This document shows, in pieces, positions 33,270-43,870 of a stretch of DNA of 64,000 nucleotides (its first letter is position 1; every line of letters begins with the position of its first letter). The position numbers and the translations under genes were made by a program. This DNA is from Bacteroidota bacterium. Its GTDB lineage: Bacteria; Bacteroidota; Bacteroidia; B-17B0; Aurantibacillaceae. The notes under the pieces were generated by a model, which did no database searches, was not told the DNA's origin, and was given only the letters and a program-made list of their open reading frames with translations. The DNA is taken from NCBI GenBank assembly GCA_017303905.1, contig JAFLBH010000004.1, positions 124,001 through 188,000 on the forward strand. Direction: 5' to 3'.

Positions 33270-33668
33270 TTAAGAAACATAACATAAAACTTCGCCGCCC
33301 ACATTTTGATTCTTAGCTTCTTTATCAGTCATTACACCTTTAGAAGTAGAAATGATAGCGATACCCATTCCGTTTAATACACGTGGCATTGATGCAGCAC
33401 CTGTATACTTACGTAAACCCGGAGAAGAGATACGATCTAATGATCGGATCGCTGAAATCTTAGTTACCGGATGGTATTTTAATGCGATTTTAATTGTACC
33501 CTGTTTTTTATCGTTTTCCTCAAACTTATAGTTTAGGATATAACCTTTTTCGAAAAGAATTTTTGTAATTTCTTTTTTCAAATTAGAAGCAGGAACTTCT
33601 ACAATTCTGTGGTTGGCCTTAATCGCGTTTCTTACGCGTGTTAGGTAATCTGATATTGAATCTGTCAT
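33270..33668 (-). CDS. rpsH: 30S ribosomal protein S8
   Basis: The 132-residue protein (MTDSISDYLTRVRNAIKANHRIVEVPASNLKKEITKILFEKGYI ... SSPGLRKYTGAASMPRVLNGMGIAIISTSKGVMTDKEA) is a complete S8. It binds helix 21 of 16S rRNA and, in E. coli, represses the spc operon at rplE; whether that holds here is not known. Confidence 0.98.
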   Translation of the reverse strand: MTDSISDYLTRVRNAIKANHRIVEVPASNLKKEITKILFEKGYILNYKFEENDKKQGTIKIALKYHPVTKISAIRSLDRISSPGLRKYTGAASMPRVLNGMGIAIISTSKGVMTDKEAKNQNVGGEVLCYVS

Positions 33669-33726
33669 TTTTATTTGTTTTATATGTTATCCCGCACGCA
33701 GGATAATTATATTAATACTCTTTTTA

Positions 33727-33996
33727 TTACCAGCTAGATTTGGTTAAACCAGGGATTAAACCAAATAAAACCATTTCGCGGAATGTAACACGGCTTACAC
33801 CGAATTGACGCATATAACCGCGCGGACGGCCCGTTAATTTACAACGGTTACGACCTCTAACCGGACATGAATTTTTAGGAAGCTTTTGTAAAGCATCGTA
33901 GTTTCCAGCCTTTTTTAGTTCTTCACGTTTAGCTGCGTATTTTTCCGCTAACTTTTTACGTTTGGCCTCACGGGCCTTCATTGATTCTTTTGCCAT
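33727..33996 (-). CDS. rpsN: 30S ribosomal protein S14
   Basis: The 89-residue protein ([31 protein letters not shown] ... [42 protein letters not shown]) is the longer, zinc-independent S14; the CxxC pairs of the 61-residue zinc form are missing. It is in the head of the small subunit, between rplE and rpsH. Confidence 0.98.
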   Translation of the reverse strand: MAKESMKAREAKRKKLAEKYAAKREELKKAGNYDALQKLPKNSCPVRGRNRCKLTGRPRGYMRQFGVSRVTFREMVLFGLIPGLTKSSW

Positions 33997-34009
33997 CTTT
34001 TAGCTTATA

Positions 34010-34567
34010 TTATTTTTTAAATGGTAATCCAAATTCAGTTAACAATGCCATAGCTTCCTTATCAGTTGGAGCTGATGTAACGAAAGTAATATCCATACCA
34101 TTGATTTTTGTTACTTTATCGATATCAATTTCAGGGAAGATAATTTGCTCGGTGATACCTAATGTATAGTTACCACGACCATCAAAACCTTTATTGTTGA
34201 TACCTTTAAAATCACGGATACGAGGTAATGCTGAAGCTACTAATCTATCTAGGAACTCATACATTTTATCGCCACGTAATGTAACGCGTACACCAATGGC
34301 AACACCCTTACGTAATTTAAAGTTTGAGATATCTTTTGTAGAGTGAGTAGGCACTGCTTTTTGACCGGTAATTGTGGTCATTTCTTTCAATGCCGCTTCA
34401 ATCATTTTTTTATCCGATACTGCATCACCAATACCTTGGTTAATACAGATTTTTTCCAATTTCGGAACTTGCATTACAGTTTTATACTGAAATTGATTTT
34501 TTAAATTATTTACAATTTCAGAGCTGTATTTGCTCTTTAATCTTGGTTGATACGTTTTTGTTGCCAT
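34010..34567 (-). CDS. rplE: 50S ribosomal protein L5
   Basis: The 185-residue protein has the L5 pattern: [50 protein letters not shown] and [31 protein letters not shown]. It binds 5S rRNA and forms a bridge to S13. Its ATG overlaps the rplX stop in TAATG, so the two are translationally coupled. Confidence 0.98.
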   Translation of the reverse strand: MATKTYQPRLKSKYSSEIVNNLKNQFQYKTVMQVPKLEKICINQGIGDAVSDKKMIEAALKEMTTITGQKAVPTHSTKDISNFKLRKGVAIGVRVTLRGDKMYEFLDRLVASALPRIRDFKGINNKGFDGRGNYTLGITEQIIFPEIDIDKVTKINGMDITFVTSAPTDKEAMALLTEFGLPFKK

Positions 34568-34884
34568 TATTTAATTACCTCCTTAGTTTTTTTAGAGATA
34601 CGTACTATTTTCTTTGTTTTTTCGTCAACCTGACGACCAATACGGGTTGTTTTGCCACCTTCAACAAACATTACGTTTGAAATGTGGATTGAACCTTCCT
34701 GCTTAGTGATACCACCATTAGGATTTTTAGCGTTTGGTTTACTGTGCTTGCTAATCATATTAACACCTTCTACCAATACACGTGATTTTTTCGTGTCGAT
34801 AGAAATGATTTTACCTTCCTGGCCTCTCGCCTCTCCGGAAATCACTCTTACAGTATCACCTTTTTTTAATTTTAATTTTGACAT
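34567..34884 (-). CDS. rplX: 50S ribosomal protein L24
   Basis: The 105-residue protein opens with a KOW motif ([39 protein letters not shown]) and continues [28 protein letters not shown]24 initiates folding of the 23S 5' domain. Stop and rplE start overlap by one base. Confidence 0.98.
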   Translation of the reverse strand: MSKLKLKKGDTVRVISGEARGQEGKIISIDTKKSRVLVEGVNMISKHSKPNAKNPNGGITKQEGSIHISNVMFVEGGKTTRIGRQVDEKTKKIVRISKKTKEVIK

Positions 34885-34899
34885 GACCTCAACTATTGT

Positions 34900-35268
34900 T
34901 TAAAGCACTTCTGGTGCTAATGATATAATTTTCATAAATTGTTTATCGCGTAATTCACGAGCTACCGGACCGAAAATACGGGTACCGCGAATTTCATCGG
35001 TGTTGTTTAACAACACAACTGCGTTATCATCGAAACGGATATAAGAACCATCATTACGACGGATTTCTTTTCTTGTTCTAACGATTACAGCTTTACTAAC
35101 TGTACCTTTTTTTACGTTTCCTGAAGGTAAAGCATGCTTAACGGTAACTACCACTTTATCGCCAATTGAAGCGTAACGCTTACGAGTACCACCTAATACA
35201 CGAATAACCAGTACCTCTTTAGCACCGCTGTTATCGGCTACGGTTAATCTTGATTCGTTTTGTATCAT
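34900..35268 (-). CDS. rplN: 50S ribosomal protein L14
   Basis: The 122-residue protein ([48 protein letters not shown] ... [47 protein letters not shown]) is a complete L14. It forms bridge B8 to 16S rRNA and is where RsfS binds. Confidence 0.98.
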   Translation of the reverse strand: MIQNESRLTVADNSGAKEVLVIRVLGGTRKRYASIGDKVVVTVKHALPSGNVKKGTVSKAVIVRTRKEIRRNDGSYIRFDDNAVVLLNNTDEIRGTRIFGPVARELRDKQFMKIISLAPEVL

Positions 35269-35300
35269 TTTAATTTAATTTTTAAGATATAACCAATAAA

Positions 35301-35555
35301 TTATTTTACTTTTTCAATTATTTCAACTAAGCGCCAGTTTTTGGTTTTGCTTAACGGACGTGTTTCCATAATACGAACGGTATCGCCAATACTGCATTCG
35401 TTTTTCTCGTCGTGTGCAACGAACTTAGAAGTTTTGTTTACGAATTTACCGTACTTCGGGTGTTTTACTTTACGCATTACTGCCACAACAATAGATTTAT
35501 TCATTTTATTGCTGGTAACAACACCGGTTTTTTCTTTTCTTAAATTTCTTTCCAT
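35301..35555 (-). CDS. rpsQ: 30S ribosomal protein S17
   Basis: The 84-residue OB-fold protein ([80 protein letters not shown]) is complete. It binds the 5' domain of 16S rRNA early in assembly. It lies between rpmC and rplN. Confidence 0.98.
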   Translation of the reverse strand: MERNLRKEKTGVVTSNKMNKSIVVAVMRKVKHPKYGKFVNKTSKFVAHDEKNECSIGDTVRIMETRPLSKTKNWRLVEIIEKVK

Positions 35556-35571
35556 TTTAGGTAAAGCTTAA

Positions 35572-35769
35572 TTATTTTGATGCTTTTTTACGTTTTGTTG
35601 CTTCAGTTGCCAAACGGGCAATTGTTTTGCGCGCATTACGAATCGTAATTGGATTCTCGATTGGAGAAACATTGTGATTCACTTTTAATTTGCCTAATGC
35701 GGCTTTTTCTTCTTTAATTTTATCCAATAATTCTGCATCGGATAAAGCCATAATGTCTTTGTTTTTCAT
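35572..35769 (-). CDS. rpmC: 50S ribosomal protein L29
   Basis: The 65-residue two-helix protein (IMALSDAELLDKIKEEKAALGKLKVNHNVSPIENPITIRNARKTIARLATEATKRKK) is L29, at the tunnel exit next to L23. It lies 11 bases after the rplP stop. Confidence 0.96.
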   Translation of the reverse strand: MKNKDIMALSDAELLDKIKEEKAALGKLKVNHNVSPIENPITIRNARKTIARLATEATKRKKASK

Positions 35770-35780
35770 TTTGCTTCGTT

Positions 35781-36209
35781 TTATGCTTCGTTAGCAGTGT
35801 AATCTCTTCTTACTACAAATTTGGTAACTACCGGTAACTTTTGTGCTGCCAAACGTAATGCTTCCTTAGCAACATCCATTGGTACACCTTCTGCCTCAAA
35901 TAAAATACGGCCTGGTTTAACAGGAGCTACCCAATATTCTGGAGCACCTTTACCTTTACCCATACGTACCTCAGCCGGTTTGCGAGTGATTGGTTTATCA
36001 GGGAACACGCGAATCCATACCTGACCTTCACGTTTCATAAAACGTGTGATGGCGATACGAGCAGCTTCAATTTGACGAGCTGTTACCCAGCAGCCTTCTT
36101 GAGCTTTAATACCAAATGAACCAAAGGCTAATTGATCGCCACGCTTGGCGTTGCCTTTCATTTTCATTTTTTGCGATTTCCTGAACTTCGTTCTTTTTGG
36201 TTGTAACAT
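35781..36209 (-). CDS. rplP: 50S ribosomal protein L16
   Basis: The 142-residue protein ([109 protein letters not shown]) is complete. L16 organises the A-site tRNA elbow region of the large subunit. Order rpsC-rplP-rpmC is standard. Confidence 0.98.
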   Translation of the reverse strand: MLQPKRTKFRKSQKMKMKGNAKRGDQLAFGSFGIKAQEGCWVTARQIEAARIAITRFMKREGQVWIRVFPDKPITRKPAEVRMGKGKGAPEYWVAPVKPGRILFEAEGVPMDVAKEALRLAAQKLPVVTKFVVRRDYTANEA

Positions 36210-36266
36210 TTTATAAACTCTTTATTTATTAAACCTTTTTTAATTTTTTAATAAAGCTTTGCTCTA

Positions 36267-36995
36267 TTACTTGTCTTCTCTCTTACCCTTTTTCTTTCCA
36301 CCACCGAATTTTGGCGTAGCCGGACCTTTTTTCTCTTTTGCAAGACCAATGTTAGGCGATAAATCGCGCTTACCATAAACCTCACCATTGCAAATCCAAA
36401 CTTTTACACCAATACGGCCATAAGAAGTGTGTGCTTCAGCAACTGCATAGTCGATATCGGCACGAAGCGTATGTAACGGAGTACGCCCTTCTTTGTAACC
36501 TTCTGTACGAGCCATCTCGGCACCGCCCAAACGGCCGGAAACTTTTATCTTGATACCTTCGGCGCCCATACGCATTGTAGAAGCCATTGCCATTTTAGCG
36601 GCACGACGGAAAGAGATACGTCCTTCAATCTGGCGAGCAATGCTATCAGCAACTAAGCGTGCATCTAATTCAGGACGCTTAATTTCGAAGATGTTGATTT
36701 GAACTTCTTTCTTAGTTAATTTCTTTAACTCTTCTTTCAACTTATCAACTTCTTTACCTCCCTTACCGATGATGATACCCGGACGAGCTGTATTGATAGT
36801 TACAGTAACTAACTTTAATGTTCTCTCGATAACAATTTTAGAAATACTTCCTTTTGCTAAACGAGCTTTTAAATAGGTTCTGATTTTTTCGTCTTCAACT
36901 AATTTGTCAGAGTAATCTTTACCTCCAAACCAGTTAGAATCCCAGCCCTTAACGATGCCTAAACGAATACCTATCGGATTAACTTTTTGTCCCAT
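36267..36995 (-). CDS. rpsC: 30S ribosomal protein S3
   Basis: The 242-residue protein starts [23 protein letters not shown], has the KH domain loop [20 protein letters not shown] and the C-terminal domain [38 protein letters not shown] basic Gly/Lys tail ([14 protein letters not shown]) ends it. It lines the mRNA entry channel. Confidence 0.98.
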   Translation of the reverse strand: MGQKVNPIGIRLGIVKGWDSNWFGGKDYSDKLVEDEKIRTYLKARLAKGSISKIVIERTLKLVTVTINTARPGIIIGKGGKEVDKLKEELKKLTKKEVQINIFEIKRPELDARLVADSIARQIEGRISFRRAAKMAMASTMRMGAEGIKIKVSGRLGGAEMARTEGYKEGRTPLHTLRADIDYAVAEAHTSYGRIGVKVWICNGEVYGKRDLSPNIGLAKEKKGPATPKFGGGKKKGKREDK

Positions 36996-37005
36996 TTCTT
37001 ATTTT

Positions 37006-37398
37006 TTAATTTTTTGTGTCAATTACTAAAGTTACGTGATTAGAACGCTTTCTGATACGATATCCGCGGCCTTGAGGCGCTGTGCGTAAACGTTTCACAG
37101 CCATAGCGCTGTCAACCATAATTTCTTTTACAAACAATGTATCATCGTCAGGACGCTGACCTGTTTTTGCTTCATAATTAGCAATGGCAGACTTCAATAA
37201 TTTTTCTAAACGACCTGATGCTTCGCGGGTATTGAATTTTAATACGCTTAAAGCTTTGTATACATCCATACCTCTTACTAAATCGGCCACTTGGCGCATT
37301 TTACGAGGTGATGTTGGACAATTGTTTAATTTGGCGAAATAAGTTGTTTTGTTCGCCTCTTTACGCTTGTCCGCTACTAATCTTTTTCTTTTTCCCAT
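37006..37398 (-). CDS. rplV: 50S ribosomal protein L22
   Basis: The 130-residue protein ([57 protein letters not shown] ... [35 protein letters not shown]) is L22. Its hairpin ([14 protein letters not shown]) lines the exit tunnel near the macrolide site and shows no obvious deletion. Confidence 0.98.
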   Translation of the reverse strand: MGKRKRLVADKRKEANKTTYFAKLNNCPTSPRKMRQVADLVRGMDVYKALSVLKFNTREASGRLEKLLKSAIANYEAKTGQRPDDDTLFVKEIMVDSAMAVKRLRTAPQGRGYRIRKRSNHVTLVIDTKN

Positions 37399-37423
37399 GG
37401 AAATTTATCTTAATACTTAATAA

Positions 37424-37711
37424 TTATTTTTTTGCAGCTGCAGCTCCTTTATTGTGACCGGCATGTCCTTTAAACACACGCGTTGGAGCAAATTCTCCTA
37501 ATTTATGTCCTACCATGTTTTCAGTTACATAAACCGGAATAAATTTTGCACCGTTATGTACTGCAAATGTATGTCCTACAAATTCTGGTGGAATAGTTGA
37601 GCGACGAGCCCAGGTTTTAATAACCGACTTCTTTCCGCCAGCGTTCATTTTGTCAACTTTACCAGCCAAATTGTGGTCGATAAAGGGTCCTTTTTTTAAT
37701 GATCTTGCCAT
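37424..37711 (-). CDS. rpsS: 30S ribosomal protein S19
   Basis: The 95-residue protein ([78 protein letters not shown]) is a complete S19. It lies in the head and pairs with S13. The 60-base gap to rplB contains only a short palindromic stretch. Confidence 0.98.
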   Translation of the reverse strand: MARSLKKGPFIDHNLAGKVDKMNAGGKKSVIKTWARRSTIPPEFVGHTFAVHNGAKFIPVYVTENMVGHKLGEFAPTRVFKGHAGHNKGAAAAKK

Positions 37712-37771
37712 TGTTATTTTTTTTTGGTTTTGAATGTCGAGGCTAGCTCGCCACCATTAAACGTTAATTAA

Positions 37772-38596
37772 TTATTTTTTTCTTCTTTCAATAATGTGTT
37801 TGTTAGAAGCTTTTGACTTGTAACGAGTCTTAAAGCCTTTTGCTGGTAAGCCCTTACGTGAACGTGGGTGACCACCTGAAGCACGACCTTCACCACCACC
37901 CATTGGATGATCAACCGGGTTCATTGCCACTGGCCTTGTACGCGGACGTACACCTAACCAACGTTTACGACCTGCTTTACCGTGAACTTCTAAGTTATGA
38001 TCAGGATTAGATACAGCACCGATGGTAGCTTTACATGTAATCAAAATCATACGTAATTCACCTGAAGGCATACGCAACACTGCGTATTTTCCTTCACGAG
38101 CAGTTAACTGAGCATAAGAACCGGCGCTGCGAGCTAATGCTGCACCTTGACCCGGACGTAACTCAATGTTATGAATGATTGTACCTAATGGAACATCTGA
38201 TAAAAACAAAGTGTTTCCAACTTCAGGAGTAGCTTTTGAACCGGACATAACTTTTTGTCCAACTTTTAAGCCTTGTGGAGCGATGATATAACGCTTCTCA
38301 CCATCTTTGTAAACAACTAATGCAATACGTGCAGTACGGTTTGGATCGTACTCAACAGTTTTAACTGTTCCTTCGATTCCGTCTTTTTCACGTTTGAAAT
38401 CTATAATACGGTATTGTTTTTTATGACCACCGCCAATATAGCGCATTGTCATTTTACCTGTATTGTTACGGCCTCCACTCGATTTTGTACTGGTAACTAA
38501 ACTCTTTTCAGGTTTATCAGTAGTAATATCAGAGTTGTCTGACGCTATTTTGAAGCGTAAGCTAGGAGTTAGCGGTCTGAATTTTTTTAATCCCAT
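37772..38596 (-). CDS. rplB: 50S ribosomal protein L2
   Basis: The 274-residue protein has the L2 RNA-binding core ([26 protein letters not shown]) and the C-terminal signature [22 protein letters not shown], whose histidine lies near the peptidyl transferase centre. It is needed for subunit association and peptidyl transfer. Start 20 bases after rplW stop. Confidence 0.98.
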   Translation of the reverse strand: MGLKKFRPLTPSLRFKIASDNSDITTDKPEKSLVTSTKSSGGRNNTGKMTMRYIGGGHKKQYRIIDFKREKDGIEGTVKTVEYDPNRTARIALVVYKDGEKRYIIAPQGLKVGQKVMSGSKATPEVGNTLFLSDVPLGTIIHNIELRPGQGAALARSAGSYAQLTAREGKYAVLRMPSGELRMILITCKATIGAVSNPDHNLEVHGKAGRKRWLGVRPRTRPVAMNPVDHPMGGGEGRASGGHPRSRKGLPAKGFKTRYKSKASNKHIIERRKK

Positions 38597-38615
38597 TGTA
38601 ATTCGTTTTTCTTAA

Positions 38616-38906
38616 TTAAATACTAGCGTAAAAATCAATTACCTCGCCTTGTTTTAAAGTAACGATAGCTTTTTTGTGACGGCTTACGCGACCAACAGCC
38701 ATACCGCGTGTTGTGTTACGCACCTTCACTTTTCCAATGTATTGCTGAGTGTTTACTGAAGCAACTTTAACATTGTACATTTTTTCTACCGCATCTTTAA
38801 TCTCTAATTTATTAGCCGTTTTATCCACAACAAAGCCATAGCGATTTAATTTTTCGGCTTGTGCAGTCATTTTTTCAGTGATGATAGGCTTAACTAAAAT
38901 TCCCAT
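38616..38906 (-). CDS. rplW: 50S ribosomal protein L23
   Basis: The 96-residue protein (MGILVKPIITEKMTAQAEKLNRYGFVVDKTANKLEIKDAVEKMYNVKVASVNTQQY ... GRVSRHKKAIVTLKQGEVIDFY) is L23, the docking site for trigger factor and the SRP whose RNA is encoded at 15 kb. It is one base from rplD. Confidence 0.98.
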   Translation of the reverse strand: MGILVKPIITEKMTAQAEKLNRYGFVVDKTANKLEIKDAVEKMYNVKVASVNTQQYIGKVKVRNTTRGMAVGRVSRHKKAIVTLKQGEVIDFYASI

Positions 38907-38907
38907 T

Positions 38908-39537
38908 TTACTTATTTAAAATTGTTTCAATAACTTTTACTGAGCTCTCAGATAAGATTACGTTCTCGGCATTTAAAATATCGTAAGTGTTCAAATCAGC
39001 TGCGTTAACAACCTTCGCCTTTGGAAGATTACGAGATGATAAATACACGTTACTATTTGCAGTACCTAATACTAATAAAGTCTTCTTATCAGTCATGTTT
39101 AAGTTTTTCATCAAATCGATGTAGCTCTTAGTTTTTGGAGCCTCGAAAGAGAAATCTTCTAACACTGTGATAGCATTATCTTTTGCTTTATAAGTTAAAG
39201 CAGAGATACGTGCTAAAGCTTTTACCTTTTTATTTAATTTGAAAGAGTAATCGCGAGGACGTGGACCAAATGCGCGGCCACCACCAATAAATAATGGCGA
39301 TTTCATAGAACCTGCACGAGCACCACCGGTACCTTTTTGACGCTTCAACTTTTTAGTTGTACGAGCGATTTCAGCACGTTCTTTTGATTTATGTGTACCC
39401 TGACGTTGGTTAGCTAAATAATGCTTAACATCAAGATAAATACTATGATCATTTGGCTCAGCACCGAAGATTGAATCAGTTAATTCAACTTTCTTAGCTG
39501 TCTTTTTGCCGCTTATGTTTAATACTTCTACTTGCAT
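38908..39537 (-). CDS. rplD: 50S ribosomal protein L4
   Basis: The 209-residue protein has the extended tunnel loop ([58 protein letters not shown]) and the globular C-terminus. In E. coli L4 represses the S10 operon by its leader; no matching structure is evident upstream of rpsJ here. Confidence 0.98.
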   Translation of the reverse strand: MQVEVLNISGKKTAKKVELTDSIFGAEPNDHSIYLDVKHYLANQRQGTHKSKERAEIARTTKKLKRQKGTGGARAGSMKSPLFIGGGRAFGPRPRDYSFKLNKKVKALARISALTYKAKDNAITVLEDFSFEAPKTKSYIDLMKNLNMTDKKTLLVLGTANSNVYLSSRNLPKAKVVNAADLNTYDILNAENVILSESSVKVIETILNK

Positions 39538-39539
39538 GA

Positions 39540-40157
39540 TTACTTCTCAATTAAAACGTAAGACCCCTTAGCACCAGGAACAGAACCTTTTATCAGGATT
39601 ACATTCTTGTCTGCCATTATTTTTACTACTTCAAGGTTTTGAACTTTCTTACGGTTACCACCTGTTCTACCACCCATGCGTTTACCAGGTAATACGCGTG
39701 AAGGATCTGATGATGCACCTAATGAACCAGGAGCTCTTTGACGATCGTGCTGACCGTGTGAACTTCCACCAACACCGCTAAAGCCATGACGCTTTACTAC
39801 ACCTTGAAAACCTTTACCTTTTGATGTACCAACCACATCAACGAAATCGCCTTCTACGAATAAGTCAACAGTGATAACATCACCTAAATTTTTTGCTTCC
39901 TCAAAAGAACGGAACTCAACTACTTTACGCTTTGGAGTTGTTTTTGCTAATGCAAAGTGCCCCTTCATTGCTGACGATGTGTTTTTTTCTTTCTTCTCGT
40001 CGAATGATAGTTGTAAAGCTGAATATCCGTCTTTCTCATTGGTTTTTACTTGCGTCACAACGCAAGGACCCGCTTCAATTACTGTGCATGGTACATACTT
40101 ACCATTGGCATCGAAGAAACTGGTCATTCCGATTTTTTTACCAATTATTCCAGACAT
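39540..40157 (-). CDS. rplC: 50S ribosomal protein L3
   Basis: The 205-residue protein ([39 protein letters not shown] ... [58 protein letters not shown]) is complete. Its long loop reaches the peptidyl transferase centre. Several plus-strand frames in this stretch are antisense shadows. Confidence 0.98.
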   Translation of the reverse strand: MSGIIGKKIGMTSFFDANGKYVPCTVIEAGPCVVTQVKTNEKDGYSALQLSFDEKKEKNTSSAMKGHFALAKTTPKRKVVEFRSFEEAKNLGDVITVDLFVEGDFVDVVGTSKGKGFQGVVKRHGFSGVGGSSHGQHDRQRAPGSLGASSDPSRVLPGKRMGGRTGGNRKKVQNLEVVKIMADKNVILIKGSVPGAKGSYVLIEK

Positions 40158-40217
40158 TTTATTTTGTTTTTATTTATTATTCTTAATTATTATATAATCT
40201 TTATTCGCCTACCTCTG

Positions 40218-40523
40218 TTAAACCTTAATTTCAACCTCAACACCGCTAGGTAATTCAAGTTTCATTAACGCATCAACAGTTTTAGAAGAAGAGCTGTAGA
40301 TGTCTAATAAACGCTTGTAAGAGCATAATTCGAACTGATCACGTGCTTTCTTGTTAACGTGTGGCGATTTTAATACTGTGAAAATACGCTTGTGAGTAGG
40401 CAATGGAATTGGACCATTTACTACAGCACCTGTAGATTTTACAGTCTTAACGATTTTCTCTGCTGACTTATCAACTAAGTTGAAATCGTATGATTTTAGT
40501 TTTATTCTGATTCTTTGGCTCAT
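40218..40523 (-). CDS. rpsJ: 30S ribosomal protein S10
   Basis: The 101-residue protein ([101 protein letters not shown]) is complete. It is a head protein and also NusE in transcription antitermination. It directly follows fusA (21 bases), with no tuf between, as in other Bacteroidota. Confidence 0.98.
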   Translation of the reverse strand: MSQRIRIKLKSYDFNLVDKSAEKIVKTVKSTGAVVNGPIPLPTHKRIFTVLKSPHVNKKARDQFELCSYKRLLDIYSSSSKTVDALMKLELPSGVEVEIKV

Positions 40524-40544
40524 TTTATATCAAAATCCTAATTA

Positions 40545-42659
40545 TTAAACTTTTTCTGCTTTTCCTTTAGCTTTTGCAATTACATCAGCTGCGATATTGT
40601 TTGGTGTTTCTGAGTAGTGAGAAAACTCCATTGTTGAAGATGCACGACCTGAAGTTAACGTACGTAATTGAGTAACGTAACCAAACATTTCAGATAATGG
40701 AACTTTTGCTTTTACTACCTGTGAAGTTCCTTTGCTATCCATACCTTCGATTTGGCCACGACGACGGTTTAAGTCACCTACCACATCACCCATGTTTTGC
40801 TCAGGAGTAATTACTTCAATCTTCATGATTGGCTCTAATAACACCGGCTTACATTTTCCTAACGCTTCACGGAAAGCGTTACGAGCACAAATCTCAAACG
40901 ATAATGCATCAGAGTCAACCGCGTGGTAAGAACCGTCAGTTAACACAACTTTCAATCCTACTAACGGATATCCTGCTAATACACCATTGTTTAATGAAGC
41001 TTTAAATCCTTTTTCAACTGCAGGAATAAATTCGCGAGGAATGTTACCACCTGTAATTTCATTTACGAATTGTAAATCAGATTTAGAGTTATCGAAGTCT
41101 GCATCAACAGGACCTAATTCAACTTTAATATCAGCGAATTTACCACGACCACCGGTTTGTTTCTTATAAACCTCACGGTGTTCAACTGTACCTGTTACTG
41201 CCTCTTTGTATGCTACCTGAGGAGCACCTTGGTTAACTTCCACTTTAAACTCACGACGTAAACGGTCAACGATAATTTCTAAGTGAAGCTCACCCATACC
41301 GCTGATGATAGTTTGTCCTGAATCTTCATCCGTTTTAACACGGAAAGTTGGATCCTCTTCAGCTAATTTATTTAATGCAACACCTAAACGGTCTAAGTCA
41401 CCTTGAGTTTTTGGCTCAATAGCAACACCGATTACCGGCTCTGGGAAGTTCATCGCTTCTAACACGATTGGATTCTTCTCATCGCATAAAGTATCACCTG
41501 TTTTAATATCCTTGAAACCAACTGCTGCACCAATATCACCAGCCTCGATAAACTCGATTGGGTTTTGTTTGTTAGCATGCATTTGGAAGATACGAGAAAT
41601 ACGCTCTTTATTACCTGAACGAGTATTTAACACATAAGAACCTGCATCTAAGCGTCCGGAATAAGCACGGAAGAAACAAAGACGACCTACGAATGGGTCA
41701 GTTGCAATTTTAAATGCTAAAGCAGTGAAAGGATCTTTTGCGTCTGGTTTACGTACTACCTCTTCACCTGTATCAGGATTTGTACCTTTAATATTTTCCT
41801 TATCTAATGGAGAAGGCATTAATTCCATTACTAAGTCTAACATGGTTTGAACACCTTTGTTTTTGAAAGATGAACCACAAACCATTGGAACGATTTTGTT
41901 AGCTACGCAAGCTTTACGTAATGCATCTAGTACTTCACGCTCAGTGATAGTATCCGGAGCATCGAAAAACTTCTCCATGATTTTATCATCGAATTCAGAA
42001 ACTGCTTCAAGCATTTTCTCTCTCCAATGATTTACTTCATCCACCATGTCAGCAGGAATTGGAACAACTTCATAAGTCATACCTTTATCATGCTCATTCC
42101 ACACCATTCCACGGTTGTTGATTAAGTCAACTACACCTTTGAAGTTATCTTCAGAACCGATTGGTAATTGTAAAGGAACTGCGTTACCACCTAAAATTTC
42201 TTTTGTTTGCTTAACAACGTTTAAGAAGTCAGCACCCTGGCGGTCCATTTTATTTACGAAACCGATACGAGTTACATTGTAACCGTCAGCTAAACGCCAG
42301 TTAGTTTCTGATTGAGGTTCTACACCATCAACAGCAGAGAATAAGAAAACTAATCCGTCTAGGATACGTAAAGAACGGTTCACCTCAACGGTAAAGTCAA
42401 CGTGACCCGGAGTATCGATAATGTTAATTTTGTATTTATTGTCTCTGTAATTCCAGAAACAAGTTGTAGCAGCAGAAGTAATAGTAATACCGCGCTCTTG
42501 CTCCTGAACCATCCAGTCCATAGTAGCAGCACCATCGTGTACCTCACCTATTTTATGGTTTACACCAGTATAGTAAAGGATACGCTCGGTAGTTGTAGTT
42601 TTACCCGCATCAATGTGGGCTGCAATACCAATATTTCTTGTATATTTTAAATCGCTCAT
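40545..42659 (-). CDS. fusA: Elongation factor G
   Basis: The 704-residue GTPase catalyses translocation. G motifs are intact: [12 protein letters not shown] (14-25), the switch region [17 protein letters not shown] and [11 protein letters not shown]. Domains II to V follow (for example [18 protein letters not shown] and the C-terminal [23 protein letters not shown]). It is between rpsG and rpsJ. Confidence 0.98.
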   Translation of the reverse strand: MSDLKYTRNIGIAAHIDAGKTTTTERILYYTGVNHKIGEVHDGAATMDWMVQEQERGITITSAATTCFWNYRDNKYKINIIDTPGHVDFTVEVNRSLRILDGLVFLFSAVDGVEPQSETNWRLADGYNVTRIGFVNKMDRQGADFLNVVKQTKEILGGNAVPLQLPIGSEDNFKGVVDLINNRGMVWNEHDKGMTYEVVPIPADMVDEVNHWREKMLEAVSEFDDKIMEKFFDAPDTITEREVLDALRKACVANKIVPMVCGSSFKNKGVQTMLDLVMELMPSPLDKENIKGTNPDTGEEVVRKPDAKDPFTALAFKIATDPFVGRLCFFRAYSGRLDAGSYVLNTRSGNKERISRIFQMHANKQNPIEFIEAGDIGAAVGFKDIKTGDTLCDEKNPIVLEAMNFPEPVIGVAIEPKTQGDLDRLGVALNKLAEEDPTFRVKTDEDSGQTIISGMGELHLEIIVDRLRREFKVEVNQGAPQVAYKEAVTGTVEHREVYKKQTGGRGKFADIKVELGPVDADFDNSKSDLQFVNEITGGNIPREFIPAVEKGFKASLNNGVLAGYPLVGLKVVLTDGSYHAVDSDALSFEICARNAFREALGKCKPVLLEPIMKIEVITPEQNMGDVVGDLNRRRGQIEGMDSKGTSQVVKAKVPLSEMFGYVTQLRTLTSGRASSTMEFSHYSETPNNIAADVIAKAKGKAEKV

Positions 42660-42665
42660 TTTATA

Positions 42666-43133
42666 TTAGAATCTGAAGTGTGAGAATGCTTTATTGGCTT
42701 CCGCCATTTTGTGAGTATCTTCTTTCTTTTTGAAAGCTGCACCTTCTTCTTTAGAAGCTGCAACGATTTCACCAGCTAATTTCTGAGCCATTGATTTTTC
42801 GTTACGCTTACGAGAGTAAGAGATTAACCATTTCATAGCCATAGAAATTTTGCGGTCAGGACGGATTTCAGAAGGAATCTGGAAAGTTGCACCACCCACA
42901 CGACGTGAACGAACTTCAACTTGAGGCGTTACGTTAGCGATTGCCTTTTTCCAAACCTCTAAACCATCTTCGCTTGTACGTTTAGCAACGATACCTATAG
43001 CTTCGTGGAAAATTTTAGAAGCGGTATTCTTTTTACCATCGTACATTAAGTTATTTAAAAAGCGGGTTACCATTACATCATTAAAAATTGGATCCGGTAA
43101 CAATACTCTTTTTTTAGCTTTTGACTTTCTCAT
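42666..43133 (-). CDS. rpsG: 30S ribosomal protein S7
   Basis: The 155-residue protein ([45 protein letters not shown] ... [45 protein letters not shown]) is complete. It nucleates folding of the 16S 3' major domain. Start 25 bases after the rpsL stop. Confidence 0.98.
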   Translation of the reverse strand: MRKSKAKKRVLLPDPIFNDVMVTRFLNNLMYDGKKNTASKIFHEAIGIVAKRTSEDGLEVWKKAIANVTPQVEVRSRRVGGATFQIPSEIRPDRKISMAMKWLISYSRKRNEKSMAQKLAGEIVAASKEEGAAFKKKEDTHKMAEANKAFSHFRF

Positions 43134-43158
43134 TTTATTATAGTCTTTTACTTAAATA

Positions 43159-43566
43159 TTATTTTTTTCCTTTTGCAGCCGGAGCAGCAGCACCCGCTTT
43201 AGGACGCTTAGTTCCGTATTTAGAACGTTGTTGTTTACGACCTTCTACACCTGCAGTATCTAAAGTACCACGTACAATATGGTAACGTACACCCGGTAAA
43301 TCCTTCACACGACCACCACGTACTAATACGATACTGTGCTCTTGTAAATTGTGACCTTCTCCCGGAATGTAAGCAATTACCTCTTGCTTATTGGTTAAAC
43401 GAACCTTAGCTACCTTACGCATAGCTGAGTTTGGCTTCTTAGGAGTAGTTGTGTACACACGAGTACAAACTCCACGACGCTGCGGACAAGAATCCAATGC
43501 AGCCGACTTGCTCTTGTTAGGTGCCTTATGGCGACCTTTTCTTACTAATTGTTGTATTGTTGGCAT
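43159..43566 (-). CDS. rpsL: 30S ribosomal protein S12
   Basis: The 135-residue protein is S12 of the decoding centre. TPKKPNS (41-47) keeps the wild-type lysine K43 and [13 protein letters not shown] is also wild-type, so no classical streptomycin-resistance change is seen. An alanine/lysine tail ([13 protein letters not shown]) extends the C-terminus. It is the first gene of the long ribosomal operon and is preceded by a good promoter and a hairpin-containing leader. Confidence 0.98.
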   Translation of the reverse strand: MPTIQQLVRKGRHKAPNKSKSAALDSCPQRRGVCTRVYTTTPKKPNSAMRKVAKVRLTNKQEVIAYIPGEGHNLQEHSIVLVRGGRVKDLPGVRYHIVRGTLDTAGVEGRKQQRSKYGTKRPKAGAAAPAAKGKK

Positions 43567-43598
43567 TTTAAAACCTTTAATTACTTCTTAATTTCATT

Positions 43599-43628
43599 GG
43601 GGAAAATACCCCTCCCTAAAATTAGGGA
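43599..43628 (-). promoter_or_regulatory. Tandem hairpins in the rpsL leader
   Basis: Two adjoining inverted repeats lie at the predicted 5' end of the operon message: TCCCTAA (43613-43619) / TTAGGGA (43622-43628), and GGGG (43599-43602) / CCCC (43609-43612) with a 6-base loop. They could stabilise the message or regulate rpsL translation. Confidence 0.4.
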
Positions 43629-43631
43629 CGG

Positions 43632-43661
43632 CAAAGATAGATAATTAATTGAATGTGACAA
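43632..43661 (-). promoter_or_regulatory. Promoter of the str-S10-spc-alpha operon
   Basis: On the minus strand TTG (43659-43661), a 19-base spacer and TATCTTTG (43632-43639) match the Bacteroidota consensus. The transcript should start near 43626 and carry a leader of about 60 bases. The rest of the 43567-43870 gap holds the divergent ATPase promoter. Confidence 0.65.
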
Positions 43662-43815
43662 TAGAATTTCAAGAATATTTTACCTAAAAATCTGAAATAA
43701 TTTTAGAAATCGGCTTTTATTTTATATGTACTTGATTTACAGTTATAAAAAATGCAAGCAGGATTTGTAATTGCTTGAAATAAGAACTTTTAATTAAAAC
43801 GTTTTAGCGATATAT

Positions 43816-43851
43816 TTATACATCATGTATAATATAATATGTTTATATTTG
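43816..43851 (+). promoter_or_regulatory. ATPase promoter with overlapping palindrome
   Basis: TATATTTG (43844-43851) is an exact -7 box 19 bases before the ATG at 43871. Immediately upstream, TTATACATCATGTATAA (43816-43832) is a perfect odd-centred palindrome overlapping the -33 region, positioned like a repressor operator. Confidence 0.5.
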
Positions 43852-43870
43852 CGGTTCTTAACACAACGTA

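Noticed and set aside
39871-40253. Three overlapping plus-strand frames opposite rplC and rpsJ
   Set aside because: They are shadows of highly conserved ribosomal genes on the other strand and resemble no protein.
43159-43566. Streptomycin resistance change in S12
   Set aside because: The lysine in TPKKPNS and the VKDLPGV segment are both wild-type.
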